From positions 1-39,449 of the forward strand of contig JALRME010000083.1 in the NCBI GenBank assembly GCA_026120035.1: a DNA stretch of 39,449 nt, given 5' to 3'. This stretch comes from Coleophoma eucalyptorum. Lineage: Eukaryota > Ascomycota > Leotiomycetes > Helotiales > Dermateaceae. The notes beneath the pieces were generated by a model. That model searched no databases. It saw nothing but the letters and a program-made list of their open reading frames with translations, and was not told the origin of the DNA. A program made the position numbers and the translations under genes. Shown here piece after piece: positions 1 to 11,008 of the stretch; positions within the stretch are counted from its first letter, which is position 1, and every line of letters begins with the position of its first letter.

Positions 1-480
1 GACCTATAGTATTTATATTATACCTAATCTATATCTATAGTATATATTACTTAGACTCTCTAGTATACTCCTCTTCGACTCTATTCTATATATCCTTATA
101 CTTAGTTAAAGTATACCTATTATTATTTCTTATAAACTCTAATTCGTACTTATTATATTCCTCTTCATCCTTTTTCTCCTCGTTATCTAGCTATACTATA
201 ATTTCCTTAGTAGTCCAATTTGCTTTCTCTACTATAATATAACCTTCGAGGTTACGTCGCTCTTTAGGCATATATAAAGCTTGATTTTTTAAGACATTTG
301 GACGAAAGAACTTCTATTTTCGAGCCTTACGATATTGTGTTAGTCGTATAGTTAGATACTTTGCTAGCCAAGTATTCTTCTTAGCTAAGTAAGCTTATAT
401 TAAGATCTCTAGCCTATCTAGAGAGAGTTGCTTAGGTGATTAAGACTATACTTGTTTAATAGGTTGTTTGAATTAAAACG
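1..480 (-). pseudogene. RIP-like decayed open frame at window edge, unrecognised
   Basis: On the minus strand a readable frame runs through this AT-rich stretch and is broken only by TAG/TAA codons that could derive from CAG/CAA. Readable pieces include KFFRPNVLKNQALYMPKERR and a charged segment LDNEEKKDEEEYNKYELEF. The charged, Lys/Glu-rich composition and the position just past the MULE transposase suggest a C-terminal extension of that element or a neighbouring transposon protein. I do not recognise the family, and the frame runs off the window edge. Confidence 0.35.
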
Positions 481-559
481 AGTCTAGTAATAGATTTAGT
501 TGTAAGTTTATAGCTACTTGTAAGCTCGTATGTGATATAAAAGCTAGAATTAAAGCTAT

Positions 560-2739
560 TACTTTAATAGTTATAGTAGGAGCTACTAGTTGTACTTATG
601 CCTTTGCCTATACTTGTGCCTATACTTGTGTTTATGCTTGCTCAAAATTTTGAAGTATCTAGCTCTAACTAGCTATAGAAGCTTAAAGCTTTAGAGGGTA
701 ATTTCGACTACTTATAATATAACCTTGTTGATAATATACTAAATAGATAGAAGGTTGCTTCTTAGCTTGTTCTCCTATTAAGAGAATTCGTCCTATAGAG
801 GTAGTTCGAGTACTTAAGGATATATTACATTGTTTTCTAGCCTATAATGGATTACGAAGTGGTTGAAAAGTACTATTACGATCCTAAAACTAGTGCTTAT
901 AGAAATCCGAGGGAGTAAGGCCTCCTATATCTTTTCGAATATTATAAGTATATGTATATAGTAGGCCTATTGAACGAGTAAAGCTACTAGTACAAGGTTA
1001 TAATAGTAAAGGAACTAATTCAATATATTGTTAAACGAGTCGTAAAGTGTACTATATAATAACTTCAAAATAACTATAATATAGCTTTTTATCTATACTA
1101 ATAGGTGTATAATCTCGTTTGATGTTCGTACGATTTAAGATAGCTAGAATTTAATTAATTATAGCTACTTCAATAAGTAGCTAAGAAGAATATAAGTCTT
1201 CTTTACTCTTCTTACTACTAAGGTATCGTTTGATATATACATAAGCACCTTTACCTCGAGAGGTTATTCGAATACTAAAGTATAAGTATTGATTTATATA
1301 TACTACTAATAGTCGTTCTTTTTGGCCTTCTTTAAGCCATTCTTTTTGAAGGTAGGTAATATATTTCTAAGACTTTGGATTAGAGTATTATATATGAAAT
1401 TAAAGCTAGAGCTTATTAAATTGCTTAAGTGTCGAGACTGAAATTAAAGAATGCTATACTATATCGAAGGCTTTCTAATCCTTCTCTTTCTCAAATATAT
1501 TCTTATAATTTATAAGAATATATTAGTTAATATACTATATATAAAGTAATATAGGTATAGATAGATATACTACTTCAAAGGCTTTTCGTAAAGCTTGATC
1601 GCTATCTATAATAAGTATAGAAGGATTAATCTTAAGCTTTTGAAAGCAACGAAGAGCCTATATATAATCTTCCTCTTGTTCTATTAGAAGAAAGCAAAAT
1701 CCGATTGAGAATAATATTCCTAAGCTTATTATACCTAGAAGAACTATTAGTTAGTAACTATAGTTAATAATATAAGATTTAATTAAAGATTATATTTATT
1801 AAACTAAGTCATTTGAATATTAATTATAGCCTTATACTTACTAATTATATGAAGTAATAGTATATCAAATTTATTAGTTTTATAAGTATTATCTACTAAT
1901 ATAACGTCTTAATTACTTTGTACTAGTTGAATAGATTATGGATATACAATAAATAGATATCTTATTCGATTTTCTGATATAACCTTGATTTCAAAGTTTA
2001 TATTATTATTTTTAAGATATTAAATTAAAGTATCGTTTATAGAAAAGCCTTGTTGTTGCTCGCGTTTAAATAAAGCATTTAGATTATATATATTGTACGG
2101 TTGAAGAGGAATAGACGTTGTTTGGCGTAAAGTAGTTAATACTTGATTAGGTTTTATACCTATATAATATTAGACCAAGTAAATATTATATAGTATTAAA
2201 ACCCTACCTATATTATAAAGAACTCTAGCCTAGTTTATATCCGCTTATGCTAATTTTCTATGAGCTAGATGAGAGCTAATAGACTAACTAGGGAGGTGAT
2301 TATGAATGCTGTATTCTATACCTAGCCTATGTCTAAGTTCCTATTGTATATTTGAATGCTCAATAGCTACGATTGAGAATTAACAACCTGTTTTTCGAGT
2401 ACTTGTATGTCGTTTGCGAGCGTGTAAGTGCTGTTGTGGATGATCTTCTGGTGGTGGAGGCCCGCAGCGGTCGCAATTGTATATAATCTTCCTCCTAGGG
2501 CCTTCGTGGATCTTTTTTGACCTACCAATGCGAAAGGCATACTTGTGCTGAGCTGCCCAGGCTTGAATTGATGTATATAGCTCCTCTTTAGAGCTATATA
2601 TAGCCTCAGGGGGTAATAGCATTGATAGCTCTTTTGTAGCCTGTTCTGTTGGCTGTTCTGTTGGCTGTGCTACTGGTACTGGTGACGATGATAGCACTAT
2701 GGGAGGTGGAGAAACTGAAATAGAGATTCGAAGGTCCAT
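560..2739 (-). pseudogene. MULE (Mutator-like) transposase, RIP-like degraded
   Basis: This is a cut-and-paste DNA transposase remnant. The N-terminus (2380-2739) is open and carries a FAR1-like DNA-binding start, with EAIYSSKEELYTSIQAWAA and CDRCG, after a Pro/Thr/Gln-rich leader with a PTEQ tandem. Below 2380 the same frame continues for about 1.7 kb with many stops, nearly all TAA/TAG explainable as CAA, CAG or TGG mutated by C-to-T or G-to-A. Diagnostic blocks survive: HNHLPS near 2290, DVILVDNTYKTNKFD (first catalytic Asp) at 1863-1908, IDSDQALRKAF near 1577-1610 followed by a wrecked C-x-W-H motif, SRGKGAYVYIKRYL near 1205-1260, and PCTSSFTRSIGL near 960-1000. A QAxTQ-type low-complexity tract lies near 595-650. 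The pattern is characteristic of repeat-induced point mutation. Assignment rests on motif order and is strong; the exact 3' end is unclear. Confidence 0.88.
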
Positions 2740-2814
2740 TGCGTATGACGTAGATGCTATATAGCTTCCAAATGGTGGTTGTAAGAGAGTGTTTTGAATG
2801 CAATTGCATTAGAA

Positions 2815-2885
2815 AAGAGGGGGTGTGCTAGTTGGGGCGGTATTGTGCTTACTAAGCACATTATTTGACCCCGGGGGGTCAGTGT
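2815..2885. repeat. candidate terminal inverted repeat / end of the MULE element
   Basis: Just upstream of the transposase start lies a GC-rich stretch ending in a perfect palindrome, GACCCCGGGGGGTC at 2868-2881. Read on the minus strand, the element side would begin GGGGTCAAATAATGTGC. An abrupt change from element-like to ordinary composition occurs here. The partner repeat at the other end is outside the window, so the terminus is inferred. Confidence 0.35.
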
Positions 2886-3884
2886 ATTGGGACCCCTGTT
2901 AGCGCCGTTTGCTGACTAATCCCATTCCACCGAAGCACCGGAAACCGAAAAGTAAAAGTGGATCCGAACCTAAATATCACCGCGAAGCGATAAGATTCTA
3001 GATAGCAAATGGAACTTTAAGTTGATTGCTAAGTCTTTCATACGGGATATCCCGAGTGTTATAGCAGACTATATAAAGTCTTAGACTTAAGCCAATAAGA
3101 AAACCTAGCCATTTTCTGACAAATAGCTAGGCAGGTAAAGAAACCAAGGTACGAAGAGGACAGTCGTCGATGTTCAAACAGACACTCGCGGAACCCTCTT
3201 ACTTCAGTCGTATGTTTTACCTTCTAACTTTCCTCGTGTAATTGTGGCCCAAGATACAAATTGGCATATAAAGGGTACGTGTTCTCATGGCGTGCAAATC
3301 ACATGAGCCATGTATCCCACAGGCAATGATCAGTTGAAGATCATGTCATTTCTATTGACTTAGAGAGGCTCGGTGTCATGCTTAGCATTTCGACCCCGTT
3401 GTTTCGATCCGGGTCATATGTAGAAGAGCGTTCACTTAGAAGTTCATGAACAATCATGTATAACACTCATATAACCTTCGCTATACATTTCAAAGATTTT
3501 ATTCTCAATCCAACTACGGAAGTTGAGTTAGCAGCCTGGACATTAGAGTGATATTGAGACAACTGTACCTTGGGACCGAGGTACCGGATATGTATCAGCC
3601 TGTTCAATGATATTCGGAGGTAGTGATATCCATCTTCTGTGATAGATTTCGGCGTGATGCTCGTACTCGCGGCTCAGGGGGTCGCATGAAACGTGGTCTT
3701 GGACAATAATTGGTGACGTGGAAAGGTCTTTTTCAAATTTTCGGACGTTAAACTTTCTGGAATTAAACACTGCTTCTAAGGATGCGATTTGGTTGCTGGC
3801 AGACATTTCGAAATGTTTTAGGCAATTTCGTGCACGTGGCTTCGTGAAGCTAGCGATAAAAAAATTAATTGAAACGTCACGTAA
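2886..3884. other. intergenic, no supported gene
   Basis: Ordinary base composition resumes. I see no convincing coding frame, tRNA or repeat. A 149-codon minus-strand frame at 3543-3992 overlaps the start of the next plus-strand gene and shows no recognisable domain. Confidence 0.5.
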
Positions 3885-4487
3885 ATGATCTTCCCGCATA
3901 CGGACCGGAAGCACCACCCCATCTACCTTATCGCACCACACTGCCCTGCGATGCCTGAAATTGGCTTCCAAGACGTCCATCTTCGGCGGCAAGAGTTGAC
4001 AGGTTCGATAGTGAGGGATATTTTGTCGCCTCTCGGGGAATGGCTTGTCACAGCCAAGTTCATTCCAGATGGTCAGGTGGAAAAGTGTGCAGATGGGGAG
4101 CTCGAGAAACGTTGCCTACCTCTTTTCATAGAACTAGGCATTCACAAGAAGGTAAATATTGTCACAGTATCAGTAGTCACAGCTGACTATCGGCAGATGA
4201 TATCTCAGCATACGCGATACAACTATAATGTGCTACGCATTCAGACTCAAGAACCCGCAGAATTTTACAACTCTGTGGGCGAAACCGACTTGATTCCAAT
4301 AAGGGTCATAGAAGGCGATCCGACCGTCTCCAATGCTCTTACTAGGACCACGACGACCGCGACCACGTCCGAAACCCAGTCTCCTACCGCCTCGAGCCAG
4401 CGTTTGGAACCTGGATCAATCATACATATCACGAAGGATGTAACAATCAGTCGGGCGCTGTATTGCCTCGTAATTGTCGCTTACTGA
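3885..4487 (+). CDS. hypothetical protein, 200 aa
   Basis: A single-exon frame encodes 200 residues, with a possible alternative start at 3951 (MPEIGFQDVHLRRQ). The first two thirds look like a folded, mixed alpha/beta protein. The tail is Thr/Ser-rich (TRTTTTATTSETQSPTASS). No signal peptide, membrane segment or known motif is visible. The gene converges on the multi-exon minus-strand gene that ends at 4481, so the two stop regions overlap by a few bases, which is compact for a fungus. I do not recognise the family. It could also be one exon of a larger gene. Confidence 0.45.
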   Translation: MIFPHTDRKHHPIYLIAPHCPAMPEIGFQDVHLRRQELTGSIVRDILSPLGEWLVTAKFIPDGQVEKCADGELEKRCLPLFIELGIHKKVNIVTVSVVTADYRQMISQHTRYNYNVLRIQTQEPAEFYNSVGETDLIPIRVIEGDPTVSNALTRTTTTATTSETQSPTASSQRLEPGSIIHITKDVTISRALYCLVIVAY

Positions 4488-6100
4488 TGCGTTGGGATGA
4501 AGGGCGAGAGCACGCCATTTGGGCTACCAGTGTGAGGGACTTCATGCGAAACTGTCGTCGCGAAATCATAGTTATTATCAGTGGATAGTGGTGGGTAAGG
4601 GATTCCGCCGGGTTCGGTATAGGTTTCGAATGGAAGGGATGACATATCGAAGGAAGCTAATGCAAACATATCGTATCGAAGGGGGCCTGGCGGTACAGGT
4701 GTTTGTTGAGATGGTGTCGCCCACTGGTGGGGACTGGAGTCTACGATATGGGAAATTAGCCATGATTTGTTGTAAGATCCCTGAACTCACTTATGCTACC
4801 CGGAGTTGAATGCATCATGCTGCCCTGGAAATTTACGACGGGAGCAGTCGTGATTGCTACAGCCTCGTTTACAGATGGTGGTGGATTTGACTGCTGTTGA
4901 ACTTCGTCTATTAGCGAGGAGTTCGTGGGGAGGAGGGGCGCACCTGGAGTTCTATCTTACCTGCGACTGTACTCAACACGCCCATTGCATCGTGAAATCC
5001 CACAGCTTCCATGTCCGGCCAACATGTGATTTGAGGAGTACGCGTCCTTGCTACTGTCTTATTCGGCTGCGGTGGCTGCATCTGTGGACGATGTTTAGTC
5101 CGCTGCTTGGGAGGCGCGTGCTCAAAATTTTGCTTTCTCTTGCGTGTTCCCAGTTCACCATGTTGTGGTATCGGCGTACCAGCAGTATTATGTGTGGTTC
5201 TTGTACTAGTTGATGATGTGTCGTCTCCGAAGGTCGAGTAATGCCATTTGAATGGTTCCAATAAACCATGGCGAATGGTCTCCCCAAGGTTAGAAGAGCA
5301 TGTGTCCTTACATTTTTGCTCGATGCCCAGTTTCTTAAGCAGTGTGACCGCTTCGTCATGTATAGAGCCCTTTATTGGCAAGTATTCCTCCCAACTGTAT
5401 TACTCTTGTCAATTATACAGGTCATAACGTGGCTTCGGTACTTACAGTTTATCACTTATGGTCTCTGGAAGCAGGAAGAGACATCCAGTGTTTCCAAAGG
5501 AAGCACACAAATTGTGGTATCTCAATCCAGCAGCAATCCATCTTTTGAGATTAGCAATGATAACATACGCTTCATGCTCGATAGAACCGGATATCAGCAG
5601 CTGAAGTAGCTTTTCGGAACCTCGACTTGTTTCAGAGCCAGAACTACTGACAAGGAGATGCAAGTCGTAAAAGAATAGCGTAAAGAATCTCCAACGAATT
5701 GTATCTGCTATACGTCGCGTCTCTATAAGGCAAGCAAACTTGTATTTCTCAGCAAGTAGTGAGGTCAAAGGCTCGCGAGCACTGCTGTTCATATATCCTA
5801 ACTTCAGAAATTCTTGCCAGTCATCGAGCCAACTATCATATTCTCTCTGAATAGTCTGTGGGAGGCCAATGTCCTCAGCCGTGAGGTCCAACAAGTTCTT
5901 TAACTTGGGAGTTTGTAGCAAGGACTTTTTGCTAGAAGTCTGTCTCTCTGGCGGTTGGGCCTTCAAGCTGTTGAGATTCGTCCTCGATGAAGTCGATAAT
6001 GATGCCACCGCCTCAGCGAATTGCCTGACCATCTTCACTCGTCAGTCCGGAGTTTTCTTGAGGCGGAGTGTAATTACCAACTCATCTCGTAGAACTTCAT
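4481..6100 (-). CDS. hypothetical five-exon protein, about 471 aa
   Basis: Five minus-strand exons join in one frame: 6100-6078, 6024-5446, 5394-4944, 4893-4791 and 4740-4481. The introns are 53, 51, 50 and 50 nt, with donors GTAATT, GTAAGT, GTGCGC and GTGAGT; CTGAC or CTAAT branch-like sites are visible in the 53-nt intron and the last two. The predicted product has a Ser-rich, basic N-terminus, a largely helical middle (SWLDDWQEFLKLGY onward) and a low-complexity Pro/Thr-rich C-terminus containing basic KPRTKHRPQ-like segments. The start is uncertain. Reading from ATG at 6155 gives the same frame but meets TGA at about 6043, whereas starting at 6100 and removing a CTGAC-containing 53-nt intron avoids the stop. 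No domain is recognised. The tail-to-tail neighbour is the gene ending at 4487. Confidence 0.6.
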
Positions 6101-6159
6101 CTATCGTTGAATGCTGAAGACGTTGCGACAGAGTTCTACTAAGTTCTACTCCCATTGTT

Positions 6160-6675
6160 TTGTTAATTAGGAAAATGGCATAGCGGTAGTGGGAAGGAAT
6201 TCTAGTCAAGATGGCAGAGCCTACTAGTCCAAATCGGCTGTGTTGAACGAGATTTCAGTCGTACTACCGATTTTAGCCTAGCCCAAATACTTCCATAATT
6301 GATCAGACACGCTAGGAGCTGGGCGGATGAGTTCCCCAGCTCTATCCGTCCCTAAACTTATCGTGGATACATTCTTCTTTGGCTGAAAGGCAATACTACA
6401 GAACCCGGACATGGCCTCACATGGTAAGTTGCATAATCACCCTTGATTTTACTAGACTTCAATACTCGATCCAGGCGGCGGTTTCAAATATTGCTATCAG
6501 TTATGAATTGCAGATCGTTTTGATGCCAGTAGACTGACGAACATTTCACGATATAAGATCACATCTGAAGAATGAGGCAGTCAGCCAGCGCACTCGTTCT
6601 CACTGCCGCCTTGTATTCTTCCATTCATTGCATATTCAGTCATCATTCGATTTCGATCACAATCATTAACACAAA
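6160..6675. other. intergenic, 5' region of the RasGEF gene
   Basis: No gene is supported. The 3' part (6560-6675) is pyrimidine-rich with short CA/TC tracts, as expected for a fungal 5' leader, and ends in the favourable start context CAAAATGG. Confidence 0.4.
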
Positions 6676-8055
6676 ATGGTGGCTTACGACCTTGATTCGG
6701 TGGAGATTTCAGGTCCTAAGTTGGATGATTACTCCTTTACACTGCGGTTGGAAACTGCGGCTGAGGGAGTACTCAAGGAAACGAAAGAACTAAGTGATGT
6801 TCAGCTTATTCTCAGATTTTTGTTCCGCGATCTCGCCATTCCTAATAAGCTACTTTCCGAACGTCCGAGGATTTTGCTCGATGACTTTTGGACTCAGCTC
6901 CATGGAAACAGCCCTAGCGGGCTGGGCGACTGTAGTAATATCTACAAGGCTGAGAGGCTTGTGGAAAACCTACGAAAAATGAAACCATTATATGCTCTAG
7001 TCGGGGACAAGTCTTGGCTTATATCATTTATGACTTCCTCTGACTCTGCTATCATAATCGCCGAAAGCTTTGATAGGCACATCGACTCAGCATTTCGATA
7101 CATTCCTTTGGATTCCTGGATCAGATATCTTCTTGGAACTCCTGACCTTGTGGTCCTAAATCTCCTTGAATGGGTTTCAGGCTTGCAGAAGGGCCTTGCT
7201 GAATACTTTCGGGGACATCGCAGCTTAGCTTTAAAATGGCAATTAGTCGAGAATGGAAGTACTCATCCATTTTTGCGAGGGCAACTACTAATAGTATGTA
7301 TAGAAACTACCACTTATGCACCCTCTAACATACTGGATGATCTCGACTAGTTTAAAGTGGTATCAGAAGCCTATCTCTCCCCTTGATGCTTTGCAATTCT
7401 TGGTAGATCCAATCCAAGAACAGATGAATGGTCACAACCTTCTTGCTATGCTTAGACGGTTTTCGATCCTAGCTACTCGCTTCGAAGAAAACATGGTTAA
7501 TGCTATTGATGATATCGACTGGCAAAGACCTTTCTCAACTGAGTTCGACTTCTTGGATAGGATTAATACCTACGGGCCACAGGAAGTGGCCAGTATGCTG
7601 GTAGTTGCTGATAGGGAAGCTTTCAGCGAAATTTCTCTCAGGGACGTCACTGATACGAAGAGTCCTCGCTTGACAAAAATCGGTCGTAAATGGTCCGCAC
7701 TCAGTAGCGACGTAAAGGCATGTGCTATTGCTGCAAAACCTTTAGTAAAAATCATTAGCGAAATTATTAAGGTAAGCAGTCTCCTGTTACTAGGGTGGTC
7801 ATTTATTAAGTTGATGTCTAGCATTTGATATCCATGCGTAACTACAACTCGGGAATGGCTATGTTAATAGGCCTTGAAAATGGAAATGCTCTATCGGATG
7901 AACTGTCGCATCTCCGTGATCTTGTTAACCGAGAAAACAACTACGCTACATACCGAGCACTTATGTTGGAGAAGCCTGGAATTTCATGGCCTTTCTCTCA
8001 TATTAGGGAGGTACAACGAACTGAGCTTTATTCTGTTTTCTTTCAGTTCGTATAA
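6676..8055 (+). CDS. RasGEF-domain protein, about 418 aa
   Basis: Three exons (6676-7293, 7367-7771, 7822-8055) join in frame. The introns are 73 nt (GTATGT, CTAAC, TATCAG) and 50 nt (GTAAGC, TCTAG). The start has a CAAAATGG context. The C-terminal half matches the Cdc25/RasGEF catalytic fold: PQEVASMLVVADREAFSEIS, then KPLVKIISEIIK, the helical-hairpin signature MRNYNSGMAMLIGLENG and NNYATYRALM. RasGEFs exchange GDP for GTP on Ras-family GTPases at membranes. The N-terminal half (about 200 aa) is unassigned, may correspond to a divergent RasGEF_N region, and lacks SH3 or kinase domains. The protein is much shorter than Cdc25-type GEFs and stops soon after the hairpin. The final residues after REVQR are uncertain because a pyrimidine-rich, intron-like 36-nt stretch precedes the stop. 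Confidence 0.75.
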
Positions 8056-8214
8056 TTTTATGATCGCAAAGGAGAGGTAGAAGAATCAGCCAGTATGTCT
8101 TGTCTGCAGACATTTTGTCACTTCTTGTATATCTGTTGTACTTCTTGCACATGATAGTAATCTCAATTCCGTAGCCATAAATAACTGTTTACTAGTTAAT
8201 AATATTTCGCAAAT

Positions 8215-8660
8215 ATGCAAGAGTAAGAAACCAGCTACCAGGAGTTCTACAAAAAGAAAGTTTCAGCCAGATCCTGATACCAAAAACGCTCTATACCCGA
8301 AAAGAATCGCGCAGTCAAACCCCTTCCAAGTCTCCTCGTTGCCTGACCCGTTTCTCAGCGTTGTGTTAAGCCCAAACACCGAAGTTATGGAGTTGGGTAT
8401 CATGACTGTTACCTCTAACGGGGACAATTCGGCTTATACGCAGAGAAGAGGAGTCAACTTGGTCACGAAATAACTAGTAATGTTAAAGTTGTAGACGGGA
8501 TGGCAACTCATTATATCACATATCGGCGGGCAAATGGTGACATAGAATTTAGAGAAGACTGTCTGCCAGATTCAGGAGATACTGCTGTTGAGGAGCCGAA
8601 AAGTATGGAAGGATACGATGAGGCAAGGCCGGAATGTAAGACCCCCATTACTCGATTTAG
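8215..8660 (+). other. coding-looking stretch, possible gene fragment
   Basis: Two overlapping plus-strand frames look coding rather than random. One runs from about 8218 to 8473, basic then folded (KKPATRSSTKRKFQPDPD, then VMELGIMTVTSNGDNSAY). A second begins near 8420 and runs to 8661 (VDGMATHYITYRRANGDIEF, then acidic). The first has no clear start codon, and no convincing intron joins the two. They may be exons of an unrecognised gene or a frameshifted relic. Confidence 0.25.
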
Positions 8661-9171
8661 ATAGTATCCTGCTAATCAACTAAGGTCAAAATTTCTAAAG
8701 ATTTAATGTGCCAAAGGAACGCCCTAGTGTCAATAGAAGAACTTATAGGTTAAATCTACAACAAGCGCTTCAACAAGAAGCCAGAAGAGGGACCTTCAAA
8801 AATGTCAACACTTGGCTGTCACATACGAAACTCACTTATTCAAAAATTTTGTACTATACTTCCGATTCAAGCTAGCTCTGTCTCTAGCCCTGTTTAATTA
8901 TATTCCTCACGTGTTTTCTACCATGTAATATAGAATAGCAAGAGCATCTATCCGCACATATTCCTTCAGTTTCCTGATTATCTCCTGAAAACATTGACGT
9001 GACGTCTACTTATACGACCCCAGGTATTCTTTTCCTGGCCTGTCAAACAATGACCGGAAGATCCTTATGCAAGGATACATACAGGCCTGGTAGATGCAAC
9101 CTCGCCGTAGTCGAAGTAATACAACAAATAGCTTATTTAGCAGACTTTCTCTTGACCCTTCTAGTGCCCCC

Positions 9172-9178
9172 TATAAAA
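9172..9178 (+). promoter_or_regulatory. TATA box of the 9213 gene
   Basis: TATAAAA lies 41 bp before the ATG at 9213, close to an expected core-promoter position for a short 5' leader. Confidence 0.45.
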
Positions 9179-9212
9179 GCTTCACTTTTTCCATAGACTC
9201 AGTCGTACAAAA

Positions 9213-9990
9213 ATGTCTCAACTTCAATTCTTTTGTGTGTGGGCAGAACCCGGGTCTCGTGCTTCAATTATTACAGGATCGGAAATCAATTATCAATTTG
9301 TGCTCTTTGAATATCTTCAGACTCATAAAGCTCAACTATTCGAATTCACATACAGAGACGATCCAGGTATAGGATATGCTGGATACAAAAGAGATAACCA
9401 ATTGATAGCATCCTTCCTCCATCAATTGCCCTATTATGGAGCCTTAGGCCAAGGCATGAGAGGTATCTGGAATGTCATGAAAGATGATGTAACAACTGGT
9501 ATTACTCTGTAAGGCAACTAGTACCGTCTGCTACTTTGGATTAATAGCTGAACCTTTTAGATTTTTTGAGTCAATTTATCAGAACGATCCTCGGAAATCT
9601 TCCCGCAATAAAATGGTCGCAAAAATCAATGAATATGAGCAATATATTCTAAACCAACGCGCTGTTAATCACAATAGTCTAGACACCCAACTTGATCTAC
9701 TAGAACTGTCCAATTTCATCTGCGATGCCTTTTGGAGGTATTGGGAGAATCAACCGCTAAGAACGAGCCTCTTTTTGGATATAAATGAGTATAGAAGATG
9801 TTGTATAAAAGGGTACGGCTTAGAAGCAATCTCTGCATTAGGATTATTCATAGAACGTAAGGGCAAAGGGCCAAAGGAGATATCAATTGCCAGGGCTGAC
9901 GAAATGGATTGGCTTTGTAAAGAAATAGATGCGGCTGTGACGATAAGCCCACTTTCACATCTCTTAGTGCTTGAGGCCGATACAGAATGA
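9213..9990 (+). CDS. hypothetical two-exon protein, 241 aa
   Basis: Exons 9213-9508 and 9561-9990 join at phase 2 across a 52-nt intron (GTAAGG to TTTTAG), producing a continuous 241-residue product. The ATG sits in a good AAAAATGTC context behind a TATA box. The sequence is soluble-looking, with no signal peptide or membrane span. It has aromatic-rich segments (HQLPYYGALGQGMRGIWNVM) and a helical C-terminus ending in an acidic ADTE tail. No known domain is recognised. The next gene downstream has the same compact organisation (TATA-like box, short leader, about 50-nt introns). Confidence 0.6.
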
Positions 9991-10151
9991 TTCTAGCTAT
10001 AACATAGAGGAATTGCGTTCGATTTCGCGTCCGTTTATTCAATGCATACTTTCATCTTATCAAGAGCACAAACCCAACAATCGTTGATATTTTTAGTATC
10101 TCTTAGCTACAACTATTGTTATTAGCTCTCTCTGTATTCCACTCATATCAC

Positions 10152-10158
10152 TATAAAG
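10152..10158 (+). promoter_or_regulatory. TATA-like box of the 10223 gene
   Basis: TATAAAG lies about 70 bp upstream of the ATG at 10223, within a pyrimidine-rich leader. Confidence 0.35.
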
Positions 10159-10222
10159 GCTCGCATAGCAAATCTTCAACCTGTTCTTCCATATACTCCG
10201 CATTATAACTTCTCACCACATT

Positions 10223-10679
10223 ATGTCTGGTAGTGGGGGATACTACAAGTACAGATGCAAGTACTGGCTTACATTCAATTGCCCACATTGGGTCTGGGTC
10301 AATAACGCACCATGCGCGCACTGCCTCGTAAGTCGTCCTCTAGAATACTGCCAAGATGCTGTACTTAAATTTTACTTAGGCCGACGGTCGAGAATCCGAT
10401 ATTGAGGGACTGTTCGGGAGCTTTATCGATCAGAAAAGACCTATGGCAGGTAAGGCTTTTTATCGTTGTCTTGGGATAATACTCATTAGGATAGAACTCA
10501 AGCCGGATACAGACCTAGCAATAAAGGGAATGGACAATCCATCAAGAGTTTTCGGGCTGTTGGGGGAAGACGACTTTCACAAGCTCCTGACTACTTCAAC
10601 CTATTATGAACGGGCTGGGGACACAATTGCTGAGTTTCAAGCGATGATGATAAATTCATCTCGGTTCCAGCCATCGTAA
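10223..10679 (+). CDS. small Cys/Trp-rich conserved-type protein, 119 aa
   Basis: Three exons (10223-10327, 10380-10449, 10495-10679) are separated by 52-nt (GTAAGT to CTTAG) and 45-nt (GTAAGG to GATAG) introns; both keep the frame. The N-terminal 40 residues are unusually rich in Cys, Trp and Tyr: YYKYRCKYW, then CPHWVWVNNAPCAHC. The spacing of four cysteines suggests a small metal-binding or zinc-ribbon-like knuckle. The rest is acidic and helical (FGLLGEDDFHKLL). There is no signal peptide, so a nuclear or cytosolic role is likelier than secretion. Similar N-termini are, as I recall, common in uncharacterised ascomycete proteins; no function is known to me. The second intron has length divisible by three, so retention is possible. 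Confidence 0.6.
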
Positions 10680-11008
10680 GATGGCTATGCCGGAATTGCC
10701 TAGCTTCGGCGTATTTGTCCAAGTGTATCTACCGCAGCAAATGCACTGGTTTAAGAATATATTGCCTTCGAAAATGCGAGTAAAACTAGAACTTAAACCA
10801 ATAAGCAATCAATCAAGCAAACAAGACCCCCTTCCTCAGATAAGACTTCAATGTCCTTGATTATAACTGTCCTTTCGTGAATATATCACTTGGATGTGCT
10901 ATAATGCCTTGTAACTCAGGCCGATATTTCCATAGGTAAGGATATAATCAGGACCTCACAACAATTTCTCACTCTCCTGATCACTCACTCTTCGAAGATT
11001 ATACTACA
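10680..11008. other. intergenic
   Basis: AT-leaning spacer with no coding or RNA feature that I can support. It contains the presumed promoter of the phosphotransferase gene. Confidence 0.4.

Noticed and set aside
3375..3420. TTTCGATCCGGGTC resembling a tRNA T-loop box
   Set aside because: No acceptor, D-arm or anticodon stem can be folded around it.
3543..3992. 149-codon minus-strand open frame
   Set aside because: Overlaps the plus-strand gene start antisense, has no domain, signal or splice partners; probably chance.
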